A DNA stretch of 64,000 nt from Barthelona sp. PCE (Eukaryota; Metamonada: BaSk clade): positions 992,001 to 1,056,000 of the forward strand of contig JAUFOR010000003.1 of NCBI GenBank assembly GCA_040285745.1, read 5' to 3'. The notes below the pieces were generated by a model. The model had not been told where the DNA came from and did no database searches. It saw only the letters and a program-made list of their open reading frames with translations. Position 1 is the first letter of the stretch. Each line of letters begins with the position of its first letter. Of the stretch, positions 35,748 through 44,138 are shown piece by piece. The position numbers and the translations under genes are program-made.

Positions 35748-36995
35748 ATGTCAGGCATTTTAATTGAGGAAAACCCCCTCAAACAGAGAATATATTTGCC
35801 TCCACAGACAAAATTTGTTGCTTGTGTCTCAGATCGCTTTGAGAACTTTTTCAGAAGGACGGATGATGCAATCATTCAATGGTCACAACGCCACCTTAAC
35901 CGTTTTTGGATAATTTTCAACATGAGCATAACATTTTTTACATCAATTGAGTTTGGTTGTGCTGTTCCAATAGTTTTTCTTTTTTGTAACTTAGACGGGC
36001 TCGTATCCGAGTACATATGGCTCATGCTTGTTGCCACCCTCATCAGTCAGATCCCTAAACGTTTTCTCTGGCGGAGGAGACCATTTATGACTGGTAGGGC
36101 GAAAAAAGTCATTGACACGAAGACCTCATCTTTTCCGAGTAGGGCTGTGCTGTGCAGCGTGATATATTTGTATTTCATTGTGTATTTTTTGCAATATCAA
36201 TCACACGATGCTGATGTTATCATCAAATGGTGGATTCCCATCATCGTAGTTGCTGTCATCTTTTTGTCGGGCTGGGCCCGCGTGCAGCTCGGTGTACACT
36301 ACCCGAGCGACTGTCTCGTTGGTGGTCTGCTGGGTATTGTCTGCGTAGGTATCGCCTATCTTCTACACGAGCAGGAGGTTTTCTTGTGCCTGGACTGCAC
36401 TGACGGGTCATGTTACTCGCCCGATCCGGCACACACTATTACATGGAAGGCCATAGGCAGAGCTAATTGGGGTATTTTTACAGGTATCACCGTTCTTGGT
36501 CTTATACTGGTGTTTTTTTTCAGCTTGCGTCCGTTGAAGCTCTGGTTCAAGTCCCATTGTATCATTGGCATGCTAACGCCAGTGTTTTGCTTTAATATTG
36601 GGTTTCTTTGTCCTCTATTGCCAAACCCGTGCTCTCTCCATAACCCTGGAGATAACCCGACGTTTGGAGACTTTTTGGCAGGAACAATCGTCGCCAGCAT
36701 CACCGCTGCATTTGGTATGTGGTCGGCGTCCCGGTTGAAGGATCCGAGCAGTTCTGCCACAATCATTGAGGTAGATAATGACGAGTCCTTCGACTTGTCA
36801 GTTGACGGTCACCGTGCTCTCTCCCACCGAATCCACAAGGCTATACATGATGATGAAGAGAGCCTAGTTGTCTATAACTTCGATGTCGTGTCAAAGACTA
36901 AGGAGACGTCATTCGCGGAATTGAAAGCTGTGCTGAACTTCATCGGAATGCACACGTTTGTGTTCATGTCGCTTCTCTGGTGGCGTCTCAAATAA
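35748..36995 (+). CDS. PAP2/SPP-like membrane phosphatase, altered motif 2
   Basis: 415 residues with about 8 TM helices. Phosphatidic acid phosphatase type 2 motifs: C1 is K104-x6-R111-P112 (KRFLWRRRP), C2 is FPSRA (129-133) and C3 is ARVQLGVHYPSD with nucleophile His184 and Asp188. In active LPP/SPP enzymes C2 is PSxH and C3 starts SR; here the C2 His is Ala and the C3 Ser is Ala. The fold and nucleophile suggest dephosphorylation of a lipid phosphate, such as sphingosine or dolichyl phosphates, but loss of the C2 His may impair activity. The acidic C-terminal extension (about 340-395) faces the cytosol and is followed by a last hydrophobic stretch. Confidence 0.8.
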   Translation: MSGILIEENPLKQRIYLPPQTKFVACVSDRFENFFRRTDDAIIQWSQRHLNRFWIIFNMSITFFTSIEFGCAVPIVFLFCNLDGLVSEYIWLMLVATLISQIPKRFLWRRRPFMTGRAKKVIDTKTSSFPSRAVLCSVIYLYFIVYFLQYQSHDADVIIKWWIPIIVVAVIFLSGWARVQLGVHYPSDCLVGGLLGIVCVGIAYLLHEQEVFLCLDCTDGSCYSPDPAHTITWKAIGRANWGIFTGITVLGLILVFFFSLRPLKLWFKSHCIIGMLTPVFCFNIGFLCPLLPNPCSLHNPGDNPTFGDFLAGTIVASITAAFGMWSASRLKDPSSSATIIEVDNDESFDLSVDGHRALSHRIHKAIHDDEESLVVYNFDVVSKTKETSFAELKAVLNFIGMHTFVFMSLLWWRLK

Positions 36996-37024
36996 ATAGC
37001 TGCACATAATATGATTTTTTACAT

Positions 37025-37981
37025 CTACAGAGCCTTCATGCCCGAGACTGACACGTTTGTCACTGATATTGAGTGATCGTCACATACCGCGGCAACCATA
37101 TCCTCAGAAGCGTTGAGCTTTGCTTTCCATACAGCGTGTCCAGAGTGAGGATTGATCACCTGCACTACCTCGCGCATACGCACATCCCACACGTGCACTA
37201 GACCGCTGGTTGAAGAGGAAACGAAATAGTTATCGCCAGCATCCAAACTCAGTACCCAGCTAGGCTGGGCTACCAAACTGGTGATCGTTGTCCCGCTCCT
37301 TCTGTCAAAGATACGTATGTGTGTGTCGTCGCTGCCTGTGTACAATAAGCGGCTGTCGGGGGACCATGCCAGTGCCCTGATTCTGCTGCTGTAACTATCC
37401 AGGGCTGTTTCGAACTCCTTCTCTTGGACGTCGTAAATGTGCACCTGGCCTCCTGCTGTTCCAGACGCAACGTGGACGCAGTCAGGTGCGATGCTTGTTG
37501 CCATAACAAACGATCCACCCAGCCTTTGCAAGTTCTGAATGGATGAAGTCGGGGATAATCTAACAATATCACCGAATTCCATCACAATTTTCTGATTTCC
37601 GATGTTTCGCTCCATGTCAAGCGGAATAATACTAACAAAACCGGCTTGAGAACCAGTTGAAACAAAACTCTCGTCCTGAGCAATTGAAATACCCCAGCTG
37701 TCGAGAGGCTCGCACTTCTTCGTTGCGAGGTGTGTTCCATCATTCGAAAAGAACTTCAAAACACTCTCAAGAGAAAAAACACCAAAAAAGTTAGATGTTG
37801 CCTGAATATCAGCAATTCCAAGCGTGAGGAATGAATCTATGCTCTGTTTCAACGTCATTGTTGATGTGTCCCATAGTTTTAATGAACCACTAACACTACC
37901 AGTAACAAGGCTTCGGTTCTCAAGGAATGAGCAGGCCCATACCGCGTCTTCGTGTGCGTTCTTCTCGTGTTGAATCGACAT
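37025..37981 (-). CDS. WDR61: WD40 protein Ski8/WDR61
   Basis: 318-residue seven-bladed WD40 propeller. The N-terminus (HEKNAHEDAVWACSF) matches WDR61 (EQAHDDAIWSVAW), and the sixth-blade region SSRIRALAWSPDSRLLYTGSDD followed by THIRIFD matches [21 protein letters not shown]. The end HAVWKAKLN...DDHSI corresponds to the last WDR61 blade. Ski8/WDR61 serves both the Ski complex (3'-5' cytoplasmic mRNA decay with the exosome) and the PAF1 complex in transcription. Start is the first true ATG. Confidence 0.82.
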   Translation of the reverse strand: MSIQHEKNAHEDAVWACSFLENRSLVTGSVSGSLKLWDTSTMTLKQSIDSFLTLGIADIQATSNFFGVFSLESVLKFFSNDGTHLATKKCEPLDSWGISIAQDESFVSTGSQAGFVSIIPLDMERNIGNQKIVMEFGDIVRLSPTSSIQNLQRLGGSFVMATSIAPDCVHVASGTAGGQVHIYDVQEKEFETALDSYSSRIRALAWSPDSRLLYTGSDDTHIRIFDRRSGTTITSLVAQPSWVLSLDAGDNYFVSSSTSGLVHVWDVRMREVVQVINPHSGHAVWKAKLNASEDMVAAVCDDHSISVTNVSVSGMKAL

Positions 37982-38047
37982 ATTCAATCAAATCTGTGAA
38001 AAGGTGAAGAATTGAGAATACAAATGTTCAGCCAAAAAATGCTATTT

Positions 38048-38812
38048 TTACTCAATCATACTGAATATGTTCTTTTTGATGTTCTTGATCTCTTCAAACA
38101 GGTTGCTTTCGATTTGTGTGTGGTTTTCAAACTGTTCAATTAGCCGCAGACTCCTTACATATCGCTGCTCGGTTACAATACGCTCTTCTTTCTCTTTTCG
38201 GAGTTTGTACTGTACATCTGCTATTTTCTGTTGTAAATCAAAGTGCTCTCGTGACAAGTCATCAAACTGTAATGTCTCTATATCATTTTTTAATGTTCTA
38301 TATTCTTTCTCAAGGGTTTCATTTTTCAAATCCACTAAACAACTCTGCTCCGTAAAAAAATCAATAATTTGCTGAAACTGGTCCGACTTCCTTTCATAAG
38401 GGAGTATTCCTAGCTCGTTCTTATGCCTCAAAGCATGCTTTTCCTGTCTCTGAATCAAAGAAATCATGTAACGTTCGAATTTTGCCAGTTTTCTGTGATC
38501 CTTTTGTGTAAACTCTTCATCTACACATGTATTAATAATATTAGGTGTTGTTGTAATGATTTCCTCCTCGATTGTTTGTATATTTGAGGATAGCTCCGCA
38601 ATATCTTCCTCTAACCTATGAATGTGCTTTAAAAAGGGTTTAGCACTTTGTACAAAGTCACTTTCAAGTGATTGGAGCAAATTTAACTCACGAATCTGTT
38701 GCTCTTTTGCGAATTGATCAGCATATTGTTGACTCCATATTGAAAATTGCTGAAAACACACATCACGGAGTTCTTCATTAACTTCCTCGGTGATAAAATC
38801 TGGAAAATTCAT
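38048..38812 (-). CDS. Coiled-coil protein, 254 aa
   Basis: Family not recognised. Almost entirely helical: heptad-like Leu/Ile/Glu/Lys patterns cover about 35-110 and 165-250, with a short break around 85-100 (TTTPNIINT). A WSQQY motif lies near the N-terminus. No signal or TM. Such proteins occur among kinetochore, basal-body and axonemal components, but nothing here settles which. Confidence 0.65.
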   Translation of the reverse strand: MNFPDFITEEVNEELRDVCFQQFSIWSQQYADQFAKEQQIRELNLLQSLESDFVQSAKPFLKHIHRLEEDIAELSSNIQTIEEEIITTTPNIINTCVDEEFTQKDHRKLAKFERYMISLIQRQEKHALRHKNELGILPYERKSDQFQQIIDFFTEQSCLVDLKNETLEKEYRTLKNDIETLQFDDLSREHFDLQQKIADVQYKLRKEKEERIVTEQRYVRSLRLIEQFENHTQIESNLFEEIKNIKKNIFSMIE

Positions 38813-39231
38813 GGACCCCAGCCCTTAATGCACAATAAAGTTGTGAATAAGTGATATATTGTGAAAACATTCCTTTGCACCGTTTTTTTGCATTTTGTAA
38901 TTGTGCGGGAGTTTTTTTGTAATTTTTAAAGCTTACCTTCCAGTTATAATACCACATTAATCTCTCATCATTAAAAAAAGCGCATGAATCATGAAATGAT
39001 AATTTACACACATTTCCTCATCCAAACGATAAATATATATAATACGCTGTCTATTTACGTTGATAGAAATTAGATACAGGATAGCAGAAGATGGATCTCA
39101 AAAAATAATTACTATAAAGGATTTCTTTGGTTTACACTTTCTGATAATACGTTATTCTCCCAACTTATCACGATAATAAACTGAAAATTGGATATGAAGC
39201 AACGCTGATACTTTTTTAAAAATGCAGGTTT
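38813..39231. other. Intergenic, 419 bp
   Basis: AT-rich spacer between two minus-strand genes. A TATATATAAT stretch lies near 39040. No RNA gene or repeat recognised. Confidence 0.45.
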
Positions 39232-39534
39232 TTATGTGGCTTCTTGCGCTTGGTTTACGAGTAAGATATACTCAAGTGCATGTCTCATTTCGTCGTGCTC
39301 TTGAACTGCATCACTTAAATCCTTATCAATCTTCCTATTCTTCTCTACTAGTGAAATAAGTGCTCTTTTCTCTGTTTGGTACTCGACAAACAGCTTACAG
39401 AACTGTTGTGCGAACTTATGCCTTTGTCTCAAGTCGGAACTCGTTGTTATTCCTTTGTTTTGTGTTTGTGTGACACTGCCATTGTTTTGCCTAATTGTCG
39501 CAACCTGCTGCTCCCCGTTTGATATATTGTACAT
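39232..39534 (-). CDS. Small coiled-coil protein, 100 aa
   Basis: Not recognised. A polar Gln/Asn/Thr-rich N-terminus (1-34) is followed by one or two long amphipathic helices (RQRHKFAQQFCKLFVEYQTE..., then KNRKIDKDLSDAVQEHDEMR). The size and hydrophobic pattern fit a small subunit of a helical complex (for example BLOC- or Mediator-like), which is a guess. Coding likelihood is moderate, from length and codon quality. Confidence 0.5.
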   Translation of the reverse strand: MYNISNGEQQVATIRQNNGSVTQTQNKGITTSSDLRQRHKFAQQFCKLFVEYQTEKRALISLVEKNRKIDKDLSDAVQEHDEMRHALEYILLVNQAQEAT

Positions 39535-39842
39535 TTAAGATGTGTGTGTATATATAAAGTGTTTGGGAAAGGTGTGAAACCGTATTAAGGATCCTGTCTC
39601 AATTCAACATTTTTACACTTGCTTAAACGGAATATTGTACATTTTAAAGCATATTTCGGCTTTTTTTTTGTTATAATATCCTGATATAGATGCCTAAAAA
39701 TCTACATCATCTTCATGATCATTTCTCCAAAATAAAACTCACAAAAGCTGATAACTCAACTAGATAAAGTCACAGAAACAAGGAAGTACAACATTTCGCT
39801 TTCACAATTGTTTCTAATTTCTCTCCCCTTTCAAATAGCAGG
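39535..39842. other. Divergent spacer, 308 bp
   Basis: Promoter region for the 100-aa gene and OS-9; pyrimidine-rich tract just before the OS-9 ATG. Nothing else recognised. Confidence 0.45.
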
Positions 39843-40649
39843 ATGTTTTTTACCTACAAGATTGTTGTTTTTCTCGGGGTACTTGCGATATTAGCACATG
39901 GGAATATCCTTTCATACTCATCAGAACCACAGTATGAAATAGGATTTACAATAGGAGCTGTGGACGATATAACACTCGAAACTCATTATCCATGCCACTT
40001 GATCAAGGATGCAACCGAACGCATGTTCAATTGCTGTCTTCCAAGAGTTGATCCAAATGAACAAGAGTCTTTTCTGCAAGTCAACACATCAAAGACCATA
40101 TATGACGTTTTGGACCAACTACGTGGCCTAACAGCGTACTACCGTACCGGAGGCTGGTTCGATTTCACTCTTAAGTGGGAAGAATCTGTTGAACAATTCC
40201 ACATGAACGAAAAGCGCGAGAAGGAACAGGTTTTCTCATTGGGTAAATACAATCCAGCAGAGTTTACCAGCCAGATCGAGCATGATGCGCAAGAACAACC
40301 TTATTACAGCTTTGTATACGACGACGGAGAGCATTGCGGTATAAGCAACGAACCACGCACAGTTGATGTTCAACTCAAGTGCGGTCTGCATAAGGAGCCG
40401 TTGTTCGTGACAAAGGTGATAGAAAAGAAGACTTGTGAATACGTTATGGAAGCTTCCACACCACATCTATGCGACTTGTTCGGGTTCCAACAGAGTGTAA
40501 CAAAGAAGCCTTCTTTAGCCATCTGTCGATTGATTCCTGAGGCTGGAAAACCAATTATCATCAACAGTAATGGTGGAAAGATTATTTTTGAACAAGGAGG
40601 ACCGGATTCAGAAAACAAAGAACACAAAATGAGGTTTAAAGAGGTTTAA
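39843..40649 (+). CDS. OS9: OS-9/Yos9-type ER lectin (MRH domain)
   Basis: 268 residues with a cleavable signal peptide (YKIVVFLGVLAILAHG) and one MRH domain (about 100-220). It binds trimmed high-mannose glycans on misfolded proteins in ER-associated degradation. MRH marks: GGWFDFTLKW then EQFHM (OS-9: GWWTYEFCY...QQYHM; Gln is sugar-binding), GEHCGISNEPRTVDVQLKCG (conserved Arg), VIEKKTCEYVM (Glu and Tyr) and TPHLCD. All four sugar-contacting residues (Q, R, E, Y) are present. No HDEL-type tail; it ends KEV. It pairs with the N-glycan genes DHDDS and ALG11. Confidence 0.88.
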   Translation: MFFTYKIVVFLGVLAILAHGNILSYSSEPQYEIGFTIGAVDDITLETHYPCHLIKDATERMFNCCLPRVDPNEQESFLQVNTSKTIYDVLDQLRGLTAYYRTGGWFDFTLKWEESVEQFHMNEKREKEQVFSLGKYNPAEFTSQIEHDAQEQPYYSFVYDDGEHCGISNEPRTVDVQLKCGLHKEPLFVTKVIEKKTCEYVMEASTPHLCDLFGFQQSVTKKPSLAICRLIPEAGKPIIINSNGGKIIFEQGGPDSENKEHKMRFKEV

Positions 40650-40762
40650 TGTTAAGTCCCTCCGGATATATGTAACAATGGTACTCCAAAGCAGTAAAAT
40701 ATCATTTGAAAAGCAGGTTAATTCGTTTTTTTCCCTTATCTTGTTTATTTTTGTGATTTTCT

Positions 40763-41537
40763 ATGAGTGACTACGATTATCTATTCAAAGTTGTGTTATT
40801 GGGTGACGCAGGTACTGGAAAAGTATGGTATTATGGCTTAAATTTGTATTATGAGATCACAACATTTAAAAAAGGATTCTATTCTTTCAAACTGCTGCAG
40901 CCTTGTCTAAACGGCGAGCTTGGATCTTGGATATAAAGCAAAGCGATTTTCAGCCTCTCGAATTAATATTAACATTTAGAGTTCTCTTCTTGCTCGTTAT
41001 ACCAGAAATGAATTCTCTCGTTCATCCAAATCGACAATTGGCGTCGAGTTTGCTACAAAAACTGTTGTATTGAACGAGAAACGCGTGAAAGGACAGATTT
41101 GGGATACAGCTGGCCAAGATAGATTTAGAGCCGTCTGTGACGCCTATTACCAGGGTGCATACGGTGCTATTCTCGTTTACGATATCTCAAAACGCTCATC
41201 TTTTGAGAATTTGGATAAGTGGTTAGATGAAGTGAAACGTTATGCCGATGCCAATATCTCTTTACTTGTTGCCGGTAACAAATGCGATCTCTCATATGCA
41301 CGAGCCGTGTCAGTTGAAGAAGGAATGAAATGGACCGAAGAACACAACTGCTCCTTCATTGAGACTTCAGCATTGGACGCGACAAACGTAGAGGAGGCTT
41401 TCCTCAACGTCCTTTGGAACGTCTATGAGAAGCATTCCAACGGAGCCTATGAAAGCGAAGATGAAGGAATCACCATCGACACTAATGAAGGAGAGGAGAT
41501 AGCTCTGAATAATGACGAGCCTCCTTGCACTTGTTAG
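40763..41537 (+). CDS. Rab GTPase, Rab11-like, two exons
   Basis: Spliced as 40763-40822 plus 40980-41537, 205 aa. Exon 1 gives SDYDYLFKVVLLGDAGTGK and exon 2 continues SSLLARYTRNEF, together completing the P-loop GDAGTGKS. Then come STIGVEFATKTV (effector region, Rab11-like), IWDTAGQDRF (Asp after the catalytic Gln, most Rabs have Glu), GNKCDL and ETSALDATN. The C-terminus CTC is a double-cysteine prenylation signal. Rab11-type GTPases act in recycling endosome and post-Golgi traffic. The intron lies exactly in the P-loop Lys-Ser junction. Convergent with CDC50, 19 bp apart. Confidence 0.93.
40823..40979 (+). other. Intron of Rab gene, 157 nt
   Basis: Begins GTATGG and ends ATTAACATTTAG; phase 0, between Lys and Ser of the P-loop. 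Removal joins the two halves of the Rab G domain in frame. Confidence 0.93.
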
Positions 41538-41556
41538 TCATACGGGCTGCTCCGGT

Positions 41557-42513
41557 TCACATAAAGACAAAGCTCAACCCCATCGCACCAACGATAATAG
41601 ACGTTACTAAGTAAAAAACTCCTAAAGTTATGGGACTGACTCCTATCCATGTTGTAGTTGTTAGAACAACGCTTTTCTTACCGTCAAACGCATCCACAGG
41701 CCAATTATTGTCCAAGTTGATGGTGTACGTGCCTGGTGCGAGATCGCGGTCTATACGACCATAAAGCTTCATAAAGTTGGGAAGTGCGGCCACGCGCATC
41801 CAGTTCTTGAACCTAGGGTCCGTAACGTCAACCGACTGCTCCGATGATGTCTTGAACTTCGTATCGTCCGCCTTCCAACTGATGTTATCTGTTGATAACG
41901 TGACAGGGCTCGAAGAAGGATCCAAAAGCGAAAAAGTATCATTAAACACGGAGTTTGCCGTTAAACCACATGGGTTCAAAACCGGCTCGCTGTCTTTGTC
42001 GTTGATTGTACGCATGGGAAGGCAAAAATCAACGTCACTGTAGGTACGACCCGTAACACCCATCAGTTGATCATCATCGCGAGATTGTACGTATCTTCTG
42101 TGGTTCTGAAACACGTTCTCAAGCTTGTAGTAAAAGAATACAGGCTCCTTCATGATTTCTGAAATTGTAAACGTTGTAGTGCAAGAATCACCAATGTTGC
42201 AACCCGCAATTGATGAATACTCCACAGTTTTAGTGGATGAAGTGTTGCTCGAAAGAAGGAGCAACAAGCCCACGCAAAAAAGCACTAAAAATAACGAAAA
42301 AAAAGAGATGATTGCACAACTACGCTTAACTAATGGCCGCCATGCAGCTAGCCTCTGTTGCCTGAATGCAGTGTCTAAATGTGAGATCCAAATCGTTATG
42401 TTTAGGTGCAAGAAGTAAAGCATTCGACTAAAACGAATCCAAATGCTGTTTTCAACTTACAAAAAAAATATACCTTTGGGACGCCTATATGATGGAAGAA
42501 AGCTCTCCGTCAT
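41557..42513 (-). CDS. CDC50: CDC50/LEM3 family flippase subunit, two exons
   Basis: Beta-subunit of P4-ATPase phospholipid flippases, needed for ER exit and activity. Spliced as 42474-42513 plus 41557-42374, 285 aa. Exon 1 codes TESFLPSYRRPK and joins through a split G|AC codon to DTAFRQQRLAAWRP, the family N-terminus (NTAFKQQRLPAWQP). Further marks are YYKLENVFQNHRRYVQSRDD, NPCGLTANSVFNDT and DPRFKNWMRVAALPNFMKLYG. Two TM helices flank the ectodomain, which has paired Cys. Without splicing, an artefactual N-terminus (LYFLHLNITIWIS) would be called. Confidence 0.93.
42375..42473 (-). other. Intron of CDC50, 99 nt
   Basis: Begins GTATAT and ends TCTCACATTTAG on the minus strand; phase 1. Splicing yields the conserved RRPKDTAFRQQR N-terminus. 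Confidence 0.88.
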
Positions 42514-42692
42514 ATGTGTGACTATCGTAAAAACAAGCAAAAAAGGAAGAAAATGCTATAACCAGTTCAACACTTAATTTACAGACTATTCCGCCATCTA
42601 CCATGGAATTTTGACATTGATAACCCCAAGATTTAATGCTGAAAGTTGCATAACACTTTCCTAAAAATCTGAACAAACATGATCTGATTTAC

Positions 42693-44048
42693 TTACAGGT
42701 TAAAGAAGTTATCTTCAGCATAGAGGTCCTTGACACGCTCAACAAATGCCTCCTGGCTGAACATACTAGCATGTTCACGGCCTTGTGATCTGATATAATT
42801 GACGCATTCCTCCTCGATACCCATCCTTATGAACTCTGCGTATTCCTCTTCGCTTTCCGCCAACTGCCCGCATCCTGGCTTCACAATATCCTGTTTAGGA
42901 CCTCCACTGTTATGAGCAATGGTATACAAACCAGCTGCAAGATACTCAACAACTGCTATTCCAAAGTGCTCTCTCACCATAGCGTGAATGCCAACCTTTG
43001 CCTCACCAAGGCGCTTCAAGAGCTCGCTAAAGGGTATGTTGACTAAAATCTCAAGGTTATCGCTGATACCCAACGTCTTTGCACGGCTCTTCAATACTGA
43101 TACGAGCTCATGGTCCGCTTCGGCACGACATGACCCAATCAGGACGAGTTTGGTGTCCTTTGCGACTCGTGTATCCTCCAAAAAGGCTGCAAACGCATCC
43201 AGTATAAGGCGATGATTCTTTTCCGGACGGAACTGCCCAACTGACACAATAGTGTTGCTCCTGTTATGGAAAGGGAGCGCCTCGAACGCAGCGGTATCAC
43301 AAGGAGGAAAGACCTTATGAATCTTTCGATCAACACGGCCCCAAAGCTGCTCAACGTGGGACTCTGTCCATGAACTGTTCACCATAACGTGATCGCAACA
43401 GTAGGAGACCCAGCGGTAAAGGCGGGCGAATGTCTTATAATAAACGAGCTTGAGGTTGACAAACAAGCGAAGTCTCGCAAAGAGAGGACGGTTGTTATAC
43501 TGAATCTGACCTGTTTTGACAACTGTAATCATATCCATGGAGATCGTGGGGTAGTGTGTGTAGCACCCCACACGGCAGCCACCCACAAGCTTGAAAACGG
43601 GGTATGTGAAAGCATATCCCATACTATCGATGACGTAGTCGGGTCTCATACGCAGCAGGCATTCGAATGCGGTGAACATGGAGAACACTGACTGCAAAAA
43701 CAGCGTCAGGAAAGGGAAATGACGATGTTCACATAAGAAGGTTGTCTTAATGAAGATAAAATTCACAGGATGATGTAACTTGATGCCAAACACGTCATAT
43801 GCTTTCTGGAGGATATCTTCTGGTGTCTCATCACCGCGTTTTCCCGTAAAAACGGTAATATTGGCTTTCTCACCCAAGGATTCCTGAATAGCCTTAATCA
43901 TAAAGAAAAGGACGCGCTCACCGCCACCACCATCGTTAGCGAATGGATGGAAGAATGCTATAGCCCCTTTTTGATGTCGAAATACTCGAATGTATATTAT
44001 TAAGGAAACAAGCGTAATGCCCAAGAATGCCAATATACTCAGAAGCAT
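42693..44048 (-). CDS. ALG11: ALG11 alpha-1,2-mannosyltransferase
   Basis: Adds the fourth and fifth mannoses to Man3GlcNAc2-PP-dolichol on the cytosolic face of the ER, using GDP-mannose. 451 residues: an N-terminal TM helix (4-22), then AFFHPFANDGGGGERVLFF (ALG11: AFFHPYCNAGGGGERVLW), DYVIDSMGYAFTYPVFKLVGG, YTHYPTISMDMITVV, VSVGQFRPEKNH and REHFGIAVVEYLAAG with the GT4 EX7E Glu residues. HNSGGPKQDIV is also ALG11-specific. This implies at least a Man5GlcNAc2 lipid-linked donor. Divergent from Snu114, 90 bp between starts. Confidence 0.96.
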   Translation of the reverse strand: MLLSILAFLGITLVSLIIYIRVFRHQKGAIAFFHPFANDGGGGERVLFFMIKAIQESLGEKANITVFTGKRGDETPEDILQKAYDVFGIKLHHPVNFIFIKTTFLCEHRHFPFLTLFLQSVFSMFTAFECLLRMRPDYVIDSMGYAFTYPVFKLVGGCRVGCYTHYPTISMDMITVVKTGQIQYNNRPLFARLRLFVNLKLVYYKTFARLYRWVSYCCDHVMVNSSWTESHVEQLWGRVDRKIHKVFPPCDTAAFEALPFHNRSNTIVSVGQFRPEKNHRLILDAFAAFLEDTRVAKDTKLVLIGSCRAEADHELVSVLKSRAKTLGISDNLEILVNIPFSELLKRLGEAKVGIHAMVREHFGIAVVEYLAAGLYTIAHNSGGPKQDIVKPGCGQLAESEEEYAEFIRMGIEEECVNYIRSQGREHASMFSQEAFVERVKDLYAEDNFFNL

Positions 44049-44138
44049 TGATAGCGACTATTCTACTGATGAAAATGGAAAAATATACTTAAACAACCCA
44101 GAAAGACCGTTTGTGTTTTGAATCGTTTATTCATCTTA

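Noticed and set aside
40840-40978. Reading the Rab as a 5'-truncated pseudogene starting at 41070
   Set aside because: An upstream exon with a perfect P-loop half and a valid intron restores a full Rab.
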